Origin: Paenibacillus alba
GTDB taxonomy: Bacteria > Bacillota > Bacilli > Paenibacillales > NBRC-103111
Length of the DNA stretch: 64,000 bases
Assembly (NCBI RefSeq): GCF_013204855.1
Contig: NZ_JABMKZ010000003.1
Span: forward strand, 124,001 to 188,000
Direction: 5' to 3'
In this document: in pieces, positions 1-8,733 of the stretch
Layout: every line of letters starts with the position of its first letter
Position numbering within the stretch: position 1 is the first letter of the stretch
Made by a program: the position numbers and the translations under genes
Notes under the pieces: model-generated
What the model was told of the DNA's origin: nothing
The model's database searches: none
What the model saw: only the letters and a program-made list of their open reading frames with translations

Positions 1-2
1 GT

Positions 3-1445
3 CGGGATGACAGTAGGCTTGGCGGCGGCTTCCGCTATGATTATACACCTGTCATGACGGTCGAAACGAGCAAACGCACTTATTTCCGCGGTGAAACCAG
101 AGCGTTATATAATGGAAAAGGATGGGAGCAAAGCCCGGCAGAGAAGAAGCTGCCGATTAATCGGGTTAATCTCAATCCGCTCCCGCTCGATCCGCGATTC
201 GATTTATCCTTGTTGGAGACTAAAGAAGTGACACAGAAAATCACTATGAACAGAGAAGAAGTATTTCCAGTTCTATTCGCAGGATTTGCGATCCAGAAAA
301 TCGATGAAGTCAATGAAGGGGAGAATCAATTTCAACGTATTTTGTGGTCACCCCGCCAATCAGAGCTCCGCTTTGTAGGCAAAAATAATTATCCCAAAGA
401 CTATTCGGTGACAACACAGGAACCGATTCTGGATGAAGCTTTATTACGGGAAGTGAAATCGGACTATACGAATAAGCCGGATTGGGCTGAGTATCTGGAG
501 GTGCCTGCTGATTTGCCGGAACGGGTGAAGCAGCTCGCGGTCGATATTACCAAAACAGCTACAAATCCTTATGATCAAGCCAAATTAATTGAGAAATATT
601 TGTCTGAGCATTACCCGTATACGAATACGCCGGATGAAAGCAAAGGCAAGAGCAAGGATTTTGTTGATCGTTTCTTATTTGAAGTCAAGCAAGGTTACTG
701 TGATTATTATTCAACCGCTATGGCTGTGCTGGCGAGATCAATCGGGCTTCCGACACGCTGGGTAAAAGGCTACTCGTCCGGTGTTTCGCCAGTTCCTGAC
801 CAGATGAGAGAGCTCGGTTTCCTCGGCCAACTGGGCACGGATATCGACGCAAATGCTGCGGGCATCTATACCGTTCGAAATTCGGATGCGCATTCTTGGG
901 TGGAAGTGTATTTCGAAGGTTACGGTTGGATTTCTTTCGAGCCTACCTCAGGTTTCAAGCTGCCTAATGTGTTTCCAGAGGCCACACCTCCGCCAGTTGA
1001 GCCTTCACCCGTAGCAGAGCCGGTAACTGTGCCAGATGTACCTGAAGCAGCACCGAGTTTGACTTGGCTGTGGCTGACCTTAGGCGGCGCAGCGGTTGTT
1101 ATTGTGAGCGGTTTAGTCGTGTTCCTGGTACGAAGAAGCGGCGTTTGGCAAGCTTGGCGCACGCGCAGAAAGCAAGTTCAGGTCATTAATTTTAATCAAA
1201 AGATTATTGTGGAATTCGAAAAATTACTGCGCTTGAGTCGAAGAAAGGGCTATACGCGACTTGAGCACGAAACGATGAGAGAAGCGGTAACCCGGTGGTC
1301 GAACCAAAGCAAATGGATGAAAAAAGAGCTGGAAACCGTTATTGAACTGTTCGAACGAGCGAAGTACAGTCAAGCCAATTCGACGGAAACCGACTATCAA
1401 ACCGTGAGCCAATCGATTACCAAATTAAAAGAACAAATGAAATAG
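3..1445 (+). CDS. Transglutaminase-like membrane protein (TgpA/YebA type), 5' end outside window
   Basis: The reading frame is open from base 3, so the first ATG at 54 is internal and the N-terminal part, where family members carry several membrane segments, lies outside the window. The transglutaminase-like core is visible: the Cys in [15 protein letters not shown], the His in [12 protein letters not shown] and the Asp-equivalent stretch ISFEPT. A Pro-rich linker, one membrane segment ([20 protein letters not shown]) and a charged helical C-terminal tail follow, the usual layout of bacterial TgpA/YebA proteins. In Bacillales such genes lie after a MoxR ATPase and a DUF58 gene, which I would expect just upstream. 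The substrate is unknown; the catalytic domain probably faces outward. Family call is firm, function is not. Confidence 0.85.
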   Translation, partial: RDDSRLGGGFRYDYTPVMTVETSKRTYFRGETRALYNGKGWEQSPAEKKLPINRVNLNPLPLDPRFDLSLLETKEVTQKITMNREEVFPVLFAGFAIQKIDEVNEGENQFQRILWSPRQSELRFVGKNNYPKDYSVTTQEPILDEALLREVKSDYTNKPDWAEYLEVPADLPERVKQLAVDITKTATNPYDQAKLIEKYLSEHYPYTNTPDESKGKSKDFVDRFLFEVKQGYCDYYSTAMAVLARSIGLPTRWVKGYSSGVSPVPDQMRELGFLGQLGTDIDANAAGIYTVRNSDAHSWVEVYFEGYGWISFEPTSGFKLPNVFPEATPPPVEPSPVAEPVTVPDVPEAAPSLTWLWLTLGGAAVVIVSGLVVFLVRRSGVWQAWRTRRKQVQVINFNQKIIVEFEKLLRLSRRKGYTRLEHETMREAVTRWSNQSKWMKKELETVIELFERAKYSQANSTETDYQTVSQSITKLKEQMK

Positions 1446-1450
1446 GCGAA

Positions 1451-1480
1451 GAAGCCACTCCGCTGTATCGGGGTGGCTTC
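1451..1480 (+). terminator. Stem-loop after the transglutaminase gene
   Basis: A 12-bp inverted repeat (GAAGCCACTCCG paired with CGGGGTGGCTTC, one G-T pair) lies between the transglutaminase stop and the esterase ribosome binding site. There is no clear T run, so it may be a weak terminator or a processing/stability hairpin. Confidence 0.45.
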
Positions 1481-1501
1481 CCTATGAGAGGAGATATTCG
1501 C

Positions 1502-2278
1502 ATGGCTTTTATTGACTGTCATTTTTATTCAGACTCCCTTGGTGTTTCTGCATCTATGTATGTTATTTTGCCGCAAGTGGCACGAAGCCAAATCGGTTTG
1601 GCCTCTTCCGTCTATGGCGGCAAGCATCCTACGCTTTATTTGCTGCACGGATTGTCGGACGATCACACGATCTGGATGCGCAGGACTTCCATAGAGCGCT
1701 ATGCTTCCGAATTGGGAATCGCCGTCGTGATGCCTGCTGTGAACCGCAGTTTTTATGCGGATATGGCGAGCGGGCCCAAATATTGGACCTTCATCAGCGA
1801 GGAATTGCCGGCCTTGGCCCGTTCTTTTTTTCCATTAGCAGAAGAAAGAGAATTGAATTTCGCAGCAGGGCTTTCCATGGGCGGTTACGGGGCTATGAAG
1901 CTGGCGCTGACCCATCCTGACCGATTTGCTGCAGCTGCGAGCTTGTCCGGTGCCGTGGATATTTCGCAGCGAGCGATCAACTTCCCAGATGATTTTAAAC
2001 TGATTTATGAGAATGTAACGCGTATTAAAGGGAGCGGAAATGACTTGTTTCATTTAGCTGATCAAGTGGCTGCGTACCAAGGAGAGGCGCCTCAACTCTA
2101 TCAATGTTGTGGAACGGAAGATTTCTTGTATGAGGATAACGTCCGATTCCGTGATTATTGCCGAGAGTTGAAGCTGAATTTGACGTACGAGGAAGAGCCT
2201 GGACAGCATGAATGGGGTTATTGGGATCGCAAAATTCAAAATGTTTTGAAATGGCTGCCGCTTCCGGCGCGTTCCTAG
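1502..2278 (+). CDS. Esterase of the tributyrin esterase / EstA family (alpha/beta hydrolase)
   Basis: About 258 residues with an alpha/beta-hydrolase layout: [14 protein letters not shown] near the N-terminus, the nucleophile elbow [11 protein letters not shown] (G-x-S-x-G), an acidic stretch (GTEDFLYED) and a late His (GQHEWGYWD) as the remaining triad members. This matches the EstA/tributyrin esterase branch related to S-formylglutathione hydrolases, which cleave short-chain esters in the cytoplasm. The start at 1502 is chosen because GAGAGGAGA at 1486-1494 gives a well-spaced ribosome binding site; an in-frame ATG at 1484 lies before it. The physiological substrate cannot be read from the sequence. 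Confidence 0.85.
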   Translation: MAFIDCHFYSDSLGVSASMYVILPQVARSQIGLASSVYGGKHPTLYLLHGLSDDHTIWMRRTSIERYASELGIAVVMPAVNRSFYADMASGPKYWTFISEELPALARSFFPLAEERELNFAAGLSMGGYGAMKLALTHPDRFAAAASLSGAVDISQRAINFPDDFKLIYENVTRIKGSGNDLFHLADQVAAYQGEAPQLYQCCGTEDFLYEDNVRFRDYCRELKLNLTYEEEPGQHEWGYWDRKIQNVLKWLPLPARS

Positions 2279-2303
2279 AGCGAAAATATGTTCTTTTTTC
2301 TTT

Positions 2304-2332
2304 TTGCAACAAACGGGTCACTATGGTATAGT
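2304..2332 (+). promoter_or_regulatory. Sigma-A promoter for the yqeG operon
   Basis: TTGCAA at 2304-2309 and TATAGT at 2327-2332 are separated by 17 bp, about 40 bp before the yqeG start. It is the only convincing promoter before the tightly packed genes that follow and probably drives the run to yqeM. Confidence 0.6.
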
Positions 2333-2371
2333 TTCACGTATATGTCGAGGAAGTAGTTGGAGGGAAGTTGT

Positions 2372-2866
2372 TTGCTGAAAAAGCTCGTACCCAGACAGTC
2401 CGTACATACAATCTATGATATTGACGCCAATCATCTTTGGGGATTTGGTGTTCGCGGTATTATTACAGATCTCGATAATACACTCGTAGGCGCACGTGAT
2501 CCGCATGCGACTCCTGAATTAATAGAATGGTTGAAACAGCTGCAGAAAATGGGCTTCAAAGTCGTCATTGTGTCGAATAACAATCATGGACGAGTCTCTG
2601 CTTTTGCAGAACCGCTTGGTATCCCATTCATTCACCGTGCCAAAAAACCAACGAACGCATCTTTTCATAAAGCGATGAGGCTGCTCGGTACGAATACGAG
2701 ACAAACAGCTGTCATTGGCGATCAGATGCTGACAGACGTTCTTGGCGGCAACCGAATGGGGCTTTACACGATCCTGGTTCAGCCCATCTCCATTCAGGAT
2801 GAAGGCTTTTTCACAAAAATTAATCGCCGCATTGAGAAATGGGCTTTATCGAGGATGAAGAAATAG
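2372..2866 (+). CDS. yqeG: YqeG family HAD-type phosphatase
   Basis: A 164-residue HAD-superfamily phosphatase of the YqeG (HAD IIIA) family. All four HAD motifs are visible: DLDNTLVG with the Asp nucleophile, VSNNN, the Lys in AKKPTN, and IGDQMLTDVLGG. The TTG start at 2372 is preferred because GGAGG ends 8 bases before it and because it yields the family-typical N-terminus LLKKLVPRQ; an earlier in-frame TTG at 2357 overlaps the ribosome binding site. The substrate is not known for the family. It heads the conserved yqeG-yqeH-aroE-yhbY-nadD-yqeK-rsfS-yqeM gene run, which links it by context to ribosome assembly. Confidence 0.93.
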   Translation: MLKKLVPRQSVHTIYDIDANHLWGFGVRGIITDLDNTLVGARDPHATPELIEWLKQLQKMGFKVVIVSNNNHGRVSAFAEPLGIPFIHRAKKPTNASFHKAMRLLGTNTRQTAVIGDQMLTDVLGGNRMGLYTILVQPISIQDEGFFTKINRRIEKWALSRMKK

Positions 2867-2874
2867 GAGGTTTC

Positions 2875-3990
2875 ATGGTTATCGAAACAGTGAATCGTTG
2901 TGCAGGCTGTGGTGTTTTGCTGCAGACGGAAGAAAAAGGCAAGCTCGGTTATATACCGGCTGAAGCGATGGACAAAGAGCCGCTGATCTGTCAGCGCTGC
3001 TACCGTATTAAGCATTATAATGAATCTTCGAGTATCACGCTGCAGCAGGATGACTTCCTCAAGTTACTGGGGCATGTCGGTCAAACGAAAGCGCTTGTGG
3101 TGAAAATCGTAGATATTTTTGACTTTGAAGGCAGCATGATTAGTGGTCTATCGCGTTTCGTAGGCACGAATCCGGTTCTGCTTGTCGTCAACAAAATAGA
3201 TTTGCTGCCCAAAGTAACGAACGCGAACAAGATTATTAACTGGGTGCAGCGAAGAGCCAAAGAGGAAAATCTGAAGGTCGTCGATATTATCCTTTGCAGC
3301 GCGAAGAAAAATATCGGCTTTGACCGAGTGATTACAGCCGTTCAGGAGTATCGCGGCAACATGGATGTGTATGTCGTTGGTGCAACGAATGTCGGTAAAT
3401 CTACGCTGATTAACCGTTTGATCAGTGATTACAGTGACTTGGATTCAGAGCTCACTACGTCACAGTATCCGGGCACTACGCTGGATTTGGTGAAAATTCC
3501 GCTGGATGACGGTCGGTTTATTGTGGATACGCCGGGGATTGTGTATCAGCATCGCTTAACGGAGATCGTCAAAAAGCGTGATTTGGCGCGCATCATGCCG
3601 GATAAACCGCTCAAACCGATGGTTTTCCAGCTTAACGAAGCGCAAACCTTATTTTTTGGCGCCTTAGCGCGATTTGATTTTATTCAGGGTGAACATCAAT
3701 CCTTTACCTGCTACACGTCGAATGCGATCCAAATTCATCGTACGAAGCTAGAGCGGGCGGATGCGTTATATGAAGAACACAAGGGTGTGATGCTGGCACC
3801 TCCTAACCAAGCGGATTTGGATGAGCTGCCTAAGCTTGTGAAGCATCCTCTGCACGTTCCAAAGGGGAAACAGATGGATGTGTTGATCTCAGGACTTGGT
3901 TGGATTCGGGTGAACAGTATGGCCGGAGCGGATCTCGCCGTTCATGCGCCGAAGGGGATTAAGGTTATCACGCGTGAAGCGTTGATATAG
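2875..3990 (+). CDS. yqeH: Ribosome biogenesis GTPase YqeH (circularly permuted)
   Basis: A 371-residue circularly permuted GTPase needed in Bacillus for 30S subunit assembly. The N-terminal zinc finger is intact (C9, C12, C39, C42). The G motifs come in permuted order: NKID (G4), SAKK (G5), then GATNVGKST (G1 P-loop), then DTPG (G3). The start at 2875 follows AGGAGG closely; an ATG at 2839 would run into yqeG and lacks a ribosome binding site. It begins 8 bp after yqeG, so the two are translated from one message. Confidence 0.95.
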   Translation: MVIETVNRCAGCGVLLQTEEKGKLGYIPAEAMDKEPLICQRCYRIKHYNESSSITLQQDDFLKLLGHVGQTKALVVKIVDIFDFEGSMISGLSRFVGTNPVLLVVNKIDLLPKVTNANKIINWVQRRAKEENLKVVDIILCSAKKNIGFDRVITAVQEYRGNMDVYVVGATNVGKSTLINRLISDYSDLDSELTTSQYPGTTLDLVKIPLDDGRFIVDTPGIVYQHRLTEIVKKRDLARIMPDKPLKPMVFQLNEAQTLFFGALARFDFIQGEHQSFTCYTSNAIQIHRTKLERADALYEEHKGVMLAPPNQADLDELPKLVKHPLHVPKGKQMDVLISGLGWIRVNSMAGADLAVHAPKGIKVITREALI

Positions 3991-4007
3991 GGGGACCAGA
4001 GGAAACC

Positions 4008-4868
4008 ATGGAGAAGAGCCGCACAATTGACAGTCACACGATCTTGTATGGGGTATTCGGGGATCCGATACGGCATTCCCGTTCCCCGATTATGCTGAAC
4101 CGCGCCTTTCAGGAAGCCAACATCAATGCCGTTTATGCTGCATTCCATGTTCGTCCTGATGAGCTTGGCGATGCGGTTCGTGGTATTCGGGCGTTAGGCT
4201 ATAGAGGCATTAATGTGACGATCCCGCACAAAGTTGAAGTGATGCAGTATCTGGATGAAATTGATGAAGGTGCGCAAATCGTAGGTGCGGTGAATACGAT
4301 CGTCAACGAAAATGGCAAGCTCATCGGCTACAATACGGACGGCATCGGATACGTGAGATCGCTCTTGGAAGAGACCGGGATTGAATTGACAGGTAAAAGC
4401 GTTCTTCTCCTCGGAGCCGGTGGAGCAGCAAGAGGCGTGGCCTATGCACTTGCCAAAGAAGGAGCGGGCTGCATCTACATTGCGAATCGCACCAAAGAAC
4501 GGGCTGTGGAGCTTGCGGAAACGATCAGCGTGTATACGAAGGCGATCGGACTTGGGTTGGATGAACTTGAAGAGGTTGTCGATGGCGTGCAGTTTGTATT
4601 GAATACGACATCTGCCGGCATGCATCCGCTTGTGGACGAGCTTCCGATGCCAACAGAGCTTCTTCGAGAGCATCATCTGGTCAGTGATTTGATTTATAAC
4701 CCGCGAATTACGAGGCTGCTTCGTGAGGCGGAGGCCAAGGGAGCCCGGATTCATGGGGGTCTAGGAATGTTTATTTATCAAGGTGCTTTTGCCTTTGAAT
4801 ATTGGACTGGTACTCCAGCGCCCGTAGCGGCGATGAGACAAGTGGTAGAACAGTCATTAGCTGAATAA
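4008..4868 (+). CDS. aroE: Shikimate dehydrogenase (NADP+)
   Basis: A 286-residue shikimate dehydrogenase, which reduces 3-dehydroshikimate to shikimate in aromatic amino acid synthesis. Visible motifs: substrate-binding HSRSPIM, the catalytic Lys in NVTIPHK, the Asp in YNTDGIGY, the nucleotide-binding loop LLGAGGAARGV, and the C-terminal QGAFAFEYWTG. Length is normal. The ribosome binding site (AGAGGA) sits 5 bases before ATG 4008. Its place between yqeH and yhbY is conserved in Bacillales. Confidence 0.97.
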   Translation: MEKSRTIDSHTILYGVFGDPIRHSRSPIMLNRAFQEANINAVYAAFHVRPDELGDAVRGIRALGYRGINVTIPHKVEVMQYLDEIDEGAQIVGAVNTIVNENGKLIGYNTDGIGYVRSLLEETGIELTGKSVLLLGAGGAARGVAYALAKEGAGCIYIANRTKERAVELAETISVYTKAIGLGLDELEEVVDGVQFVLNTTSAGMHPLVDELPMPTELLREHHLVSDLIYNPRITRLLREAEAKGARIHGGLGMFIYQGAFAFEYWTGTPAPVAAMRQVVEQSLAE

Positions 4869-4891
4869 GAATGAATAGAGGGACATCATCA

Positions 4892-5185
4892 ATGTTAACA
4901 GGCAAACAGAAACGTTATTTGCGCTCGATGGCGCACCATGTAGATCCGATTTTTCAAGTTGGAAAAGGCGGCGTGAACGAACATTTGATTCGTCATATTC
5001 AAGAAGCGCTGGAAGTACGCGAGTTGATCAAAATTACGGTACTCAACAACAGTGGGGAAGATCGTAATGAAGTAGGCGCGGAGCTCGCTGAGCAATCTGG
5101 AGCAGAGCTCGTGCAAGTTATTGGTAAAATCGTAGTGCTCTACAAAGAATCGCGTGACAAGAAGAAGATCGAACTGCCGCGCTAA
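4892..5185 (+). CDS. yhbY: RNA-binding protein YhbY/YqeI (CRM domain)
   Basis: A 97-residue single CRM-domain protein. The start at 4892 gives the family-typical MLTGKQKRYLRSMAHH, with the GKGG loop (FQVGKGGVNE) that contacts RNA. AGAGGGAC before the start serves as ribosome binding site; an ATG at 4871 adds seven residues not expected in homologues. The family associates with pre-50S ribosomal subunits and is proposed to help assembly. It lies in the ribosome-assembly operon between aroE and nadD. Confidence 0.93.
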   Translation: MLTGKQKRYLRSMAHHVDPIFQVGKGGVNEHLIRHIQEALEVRELIKITVLNNSGEDRNEVGAELAEQSGAELVQVIGKIVVLYKESRDKKKIELPR

Positions 5186-5197
5186 TGAGGTGGAAGC

Positions 5198-5785
5198 ATG
5201 CTTGTCGGAATAATGGGAGGCACCTTTGATCCGATTCATACCGGTCATTTGATCGCGGCTGAGCGTGCGAGGGTGGAAGCAGGTCTGGACGAAGTGTGGC
5301 TGATGCCAGCTAATGTGCCTCCGCACAAACCAAACGCCCCAAAAGCTTCAACACAGCAGCGATGGGAGATGGTTTGCCTTGCTGCTGAGGGCAATCCTTT
5401 TTTTCGTCCAATTGATATCGAAATTACCAAAGGCGGCGTATCTTATAGTATCCATACGATTGAACTTTTGGTTCAGGCGTATCCGGATACAGAATTTGCT
5501 TATATTATAGGCGCAGATATGGTTCAATATTTGCCGCAGTGGCATCGAATCGATGACATCGTGCGGCATATTCGTTTTATTGGATTAGCTAGGCCTGGCT
5601 ATGAGCTCGATATGGACCAAATCCCCGCACACATTCGAAGTCGCGTTAAACTCGTGCCGATGCCACAGGTTGATATTTCTTCAACCATCATTCGAGAGGA
5701 AAGACAGCGGAGCGGGTCTGTCCGTTATCTGGTTCCTGAGGCCGTGAATCGTTACTTGGAGGTGAACCGATTGTATGAAACGTGA
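5198..5785 (+). CDS. nadD: Nicotinate-nucleotide adenylyltransferase
   Basis: A 195-residue NadD, which adenylates nicotinate mononucleotide to deamido-NAD in NAD synthesis. It has the nucleotidyltransferase signature GGTFDPIHTGHL and the C-terminal SSTIIRE motif. GAGGTGG precedes the ATG at 5198. Its end overlaps the start of yqeK by 11 bp, so the two are translationally linked. Confidence 0.97.
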   Translation: MLVGIMGGTFDPIHTGHLIAAERARVEAGLDEVWLMPANVPPHKPNAPKASTQQRWEMVCLAAEGNPFFRPIDIEITKGGVSYSIHTIELLVQAYPDTEFAYIIGADMVQYLPQWHRIDDIVRHIRFIGLARPGYELDMDQIPAHIRSRVKLVPMPQVDISSTIIREERQRSGSVRYLVPEAVNRYLEVNRLYET

Positions 5786-6344
5786 GCAGCTTATTGCCGC
5801 AGTTAAGGAGCAAATGCCGGAACGCCGCTGGCTTCATACCCTTGGCGTGATGGAAACTAGCGTCATCTTGGCCAATCGGTTTGGCGGAGAGCCTGTGAAG
5901 GCAGATCTGGCAGCTATTTTGCACGATTATTGCAAGTATTGGCCTGTTCAAGAGCAAGCTAAGATTATTCGCGAGAATGATTTACCCCAAGATTTGTTGG
6001 CATTTGACAAAGAACTATGGCATTCTCACGCCGGGGCCTATATCGCCAAGGCGCAGTTTGGAATCGAAGATGAAGAGATTTTGGATGCCATCCGGTACCA
6101 TACTTCCGGTCGTGAACAGATGACGCTGCTCGACAAAATCGTCTGTTTAGCCGATTATATGGAGCCTGGACGTGATTTCCCTGCTGTGGGCTTGATTCGT
6201 GAACTTGCGGAGCATAGTTTGGAGAAGGCTTTAATAGCCGGATTTGATTCTACGATTGGCTTTTTGCTGTCCAAGGGCAAGCGGATTTATCCGCTGACCA
6301 TTTTGACCCGGAATGATTTGATTCATCAAATAAACAAAGAATAA
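5775..6344 (+). CDS. yqeK: Ap4A hydrolase, symmetrical, YqeK (HD domain)
   Basis: A 189-residue HD-domain protein of the YqeK family, whose characterised members split diadenosine tetraphosphate into two ADP. The metal-binding His/Asp residues are seen in ILHDYCKYW (HD pair), WHSHAGA, IRYHTSGRE and the late CLADYMEPGR. It overlaps nadD by 11 bp and precedes rsfS, the standard Bacillales order. Confidence 0.92.
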   Translation: MKREQLIAAVKEQMPERRWLHTLGVMETSVILANRFGGEPVKADLAAILHDYCKYWPVQEQAKIIRENDLPQDLLAFDKELWHSHAGAYIAKAQFGIEDEEILDAIRYHTSGREQMTLLDKIVCLADYMEPGRDFPAVGLIRELAEHSLEKALIAGFDSTIGFLLSKGKRIYPLTILTRNDLIHQINKE

Positions 6345-6359
6345 TTGGAGGATGATTGA

Positions 6360-6707
6360 ATGAGTAAAAACCCTGAGGAAATATTGGCTTTCGTTGTTGA
6401 AGCGGCTGAAGATAAAAAAGCAGCAGATGTGGTGACTTTAAACTTGCAAGGCCTGTCCATTATTGCTGATTATTTCGTTATTTGCCACGGGAACAGCGAA
6501 ACACAAGTGCAAGCTATTGCCAGCGAAGCCAGAAAGAAAGCGCATGAATACGGCGTAAATATCCGAGGCTTCGAAGGGATTGATACGGCAAGATGGGTTC
6601 TGCTTGATCTAGGGGATGTTGTTCTCCATGTTTTCCACCGCGATGATCGTGAATACTACAATATCGAAAGACTTTGGTCCGATGCCAAGGTTGTGGAGCG
6701 CGTATGA
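6360..6707 (+). CDS. rsfS: Ribosomal silencing factor RsfS
   Basis: A 115-residue RsfS (YqeL) protein, which binds ribosomal protein uL14 and blocks joining of the subunits when nutrients are short. Conserved blocks DYFVICHGNSETQVQAI, GFEGIDTARWVLLDLGDVV and HVFHRDDREYYNIERLW are present. TTGGAGGA precedes ATG 6360. The stop overlaps the next start as ATGA (6704-6707). Confidence 0.95.
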   Translation: MSKNPEEILAFVVEAAEDKKAADVVTLNLQGLSIIADYFVICHGNSETQVQAIASEARKKAHEYGVNIRGFEGIDTARWVLLDLGDVVLHVFHRDDREYYNIERLWSDAKVVERV

Positions 6708-7597
6708 GACTGGAAGCAGGATCCCTTGTTACCCTAGAGGTAGCAAGGGAAGTTCCGCCTAATGGCTATTTCCTGAGCGATGGCTATCAGGATGTCCTTT
6801 TGCCATATGCGGAAATTGTAGGGAAAATTAAGCCTGGCGATCAAGTGGAAACTTTCTTGTTCCACGATACACAGGACCGTTTAATGGCTACGATGAAGCG
6901 TCCGCTTATTCAGATGGGCGAGGTCGGCCTGCTTGAAGTGGTCGATATCCATCCGCGATTTGGTTATTTTCTCGAAATGGGATTGGGTCGCAACCTGCTC
7001 CTTCCATACCGAAATGTACCCGAACTGGAAGAGCTTCGACCCTTGGTGGGAGATAAGGTTTTTGCGACATTAGCACATGATCGCCAAGGCCGTTTAATTG
7101 CAAAATTAGCGTTGGAAGAGGATTTGGCGCCATTATGTGTTCGCGCCCCATCCAGCTGGAGCCATCAGTGGGTCAAAGGACGTGTTTATCGACCGCTGCA
7201 AATCGGTACCTTCGTTATTTGTGAAGCCGGCGTGCTTGGCTACGGGGTTATTGGACTCATTGCTGCACCGGAACGAACACGCTTGCTGCGTGTTGGGGAG
7301 TTAGTCGATCTGCGCGTTGCTTTTGTCAGGGAAGAAGATGGACGAGTCAACCTGTCGATGCGTCTAGCGAAGGAAAAAGGCCGCGATGAAGACGCCGATA
7401 AGATTCTCAGTGTCCTGCGAGAGCGTCCGGGCAATGCAATGCCCTTTTCCGATAAAACGTCGGCAGACATCATCAAGGATCGCTTTGGTCTGAGCAAAGC
7501 AGCCTTCAAACGCGCTCTAGGCAAGCTGATGAAGGATGGGCTCATTTATCAAGAAGAGGACTGGACCTATCTGAAGCCAGAGGAGACGCAAGGCTGA
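6704..7597 (+). CDS. CvfB-like S1-domain RNA-binding protein
   Basis: A 297-residue protein with repeated S1-like beta-barrel segments and a C-terminal winged-helix region (FGLSKAAFKRALGKLMKDG), the CvfB/YitL layout known as a virulence and RNA-binding factor in Staphylococcus. The start at ATG 6704 overlaps the rsfS stop, giving MRLEAGSLVTLEV; the ATG at 6674 lies inside rsfS and would add ten unrelated residues. It is not between yqeL and yqeM in B. subtilis, so its place here is a lineage difference. A role in RNA binding or translation is inferred from domains and context. Confidence 0.85.
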   Translation: MRLEAGSLVTLEVAREVPPNGYFLSDGYQDVLLPYAEIVGKIKPGDQVETFLFHDTQDRLMATMKRPLIQMGEVGLLEVVDIHPRFGYFLEMGLGRNLLLPYRNVPELEELRPLVGDKVFATLAHDRQGRLIAKLALEEDLAPLCVRAPSSWSHQWVKGRVYRPLQIGTFVICEAGVLGYGVIGLIAAPERTRLLRVGELVDLRVAFVREEDGRVNLSMRLAKEKGRDEDADKILSVLRERPGNAMPFSDKTSADIIKDRFGLSKAAFKRALGKLMKDGLIYQEEDWTYLKPEETQG

Positions 7598-7598
7598 T

Positions 7599-8360
7599 AT
7601 GAGTTATGAGAAATTTGCCTACACGTATGATCGCTTGATGAATAACATGCCTTACGAGGATTGGCTGCGGTTTGCCAAAGAAAGCTTCGATCGTTACGGC
7701 TTGCAGCCAGCAGTGATAGCTGATCTTGGCTGCGGGACTGGAAACCTAACGATTCCGTTAGCTGTGGCAGGATATCAGATGACAGGGATTGACTTGTCGG
7801 AGGACATGCTCGCGGTCGCTGAGCAAAAAGCAGCAGAACACAAAAGCCCGTTTCGCGGCGGAGCGATTCGCTGGGTTCAGCAGGATCTGCGGGAATGGGA
7901 TTTGGGGGAGCCGGTAGATGCTGCGATTTCTTTCTGTGATAGTCTGAATTACTTGCTGGAAGAAGAAGACATTACAGATGCTTTCCGTCAAACGTTTGAG
8001 GGACTGAAACCAGGCGGTTTGTTTCTTTTTGATGTACATACGCCGGAGCAATTGTTCGCTTACGCAGAATCTCAGCCTTTTTTCCTGAATGAAGAAGATG
8101 TTGCCTACATCTGGACAAGCGAGCTTGATGAGGAAAGAGTCCAAATCGAGCATGATTTAACCATTTTTGTCAAAGAAAGCGGCCATAAGGATGTCTTCCG
8201 GCGAATCGACGAAATACACCAGCAGCGAGCGTATCCCCTGGATTGGCTTCACCAAATGCTGCTGGCAGCCGGTTTCTCTGAGGTGCATTTGGCTGCAGAC
8301 TTTACATGGGATGAACCTACCCGCTTGACGGAGCGAGCTTTCTTCATTGCGAAGAAATAA
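7599..8360 (+). CDS. yqeM: Class I SAM-dependent methyltransferase (YqeM)
   Basis: A 253-residue Rossmann-fold methyltransferase with the SAM motif IADLGCGTGNLTIPLA, then GIDLSEDML and the DAAISFCDSLNYL block. It starts one base after the preceding stop and ends the operon that begins with yqeG. The position matches B. subtilis yqeM; the methyl acceptor is unknown. Confidence 0.9.
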   Translation: MSYEKFAYTYDRLMNNMPYEDWLRFAKESFDRYGLQPAVIADLGCGTGNLTIPLAVAGYQMTGIDLSEDMLAVAEQKAAEHKSPFRGGAIRWVQQDLREWDLGEPVDAAISFCDSLNYLLEEEDITDAFRQTFEGLKPGGLFLFDVHTPEQLFAYAESQPFFLNEEDVAYIWTSELDEERVQIEHDLTIFVKESGHKDVFRRIDEIHQQRAYPLDWLHQMLLAAGFSEVHLAADFTWDEPTRLTERAFFIAKK

Positions 8361-8382
8361 CGGCGAAGATGTCAGCAACTGC

Positions 8383-8412
8383 TTGACATTGCGGCATTAT
8401 TTTACATATAAT
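8383..8412 (+). promoter_or_regulatory. Sigma-A promoter of the leuS T-box leader
   Basis: A perfect TTGACA at 8383-8388 and a perfect TATAAT at 8407-8412 with an 18-bp spacer. Transcription would start near 8419, just before the T-box stem I region. Confidence 0.85.
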
Positions 8413-8429
8413 CAAAGACAATCAGATGT

Positions 8430-8696
8430 GCTTAAAGCTTAGAAGAGGAATAGTAACTTGCAGAGCATCTTTCAGAGAATCGGTTAAAGGGTGGAAGCCG
8501 GTAGATGTTAGTCTTGTGAACTCGCCTTGGAGCTAGAAGGTGAACACCAGCAGGCTTGGTGCTAGCCGGATCGTCTCACCCGCGTTAAGGGGCAGAGTGA
8601 ACACAGGCAAAGAATGTCTTGTGTTAACTAGGGTGGTACCACGGGAATCTTACCTCTCGTCCCTAGCGATATCCGCTAGCGATGAGGGGTTTTTTG
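8430..8696 (+). promoter_or_regulatory. T-box leader of leuS (CUC, leucine specifier)
   Basis: The 300-base leader has the parts of a T-box riboswitch that reads uncharged tRNA. Stem I shows an AGTAA box and a specifier loop, with GAACTCGCC placing the leucine codon CTC at 8521-8523. The T-box core AGGGTGGTACCACGG is at 8630-8644. A terminator stem with T run ends at 8695. Uncharged tRNA-Leu would favour the antiterminator and allow leuS expression. Apart from the yqeM stop and the promoter, this fills the 8361-8733 gap. Confidence 0.93.
8653..8695 (+). terminator. T-box-controlled terminator before leuS
   Basis: A GC-rich stem with arms at 8653-8668 and 8674-8689 around a short loop, followed by six T residues. 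It competes with the antiterminator formed by the T-box core. Confidence 0.88.
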
Positions 8697-8733
8697 GTGC
8701 TTATAGCGCTTTGAACATAGGAGGCAATTGTAG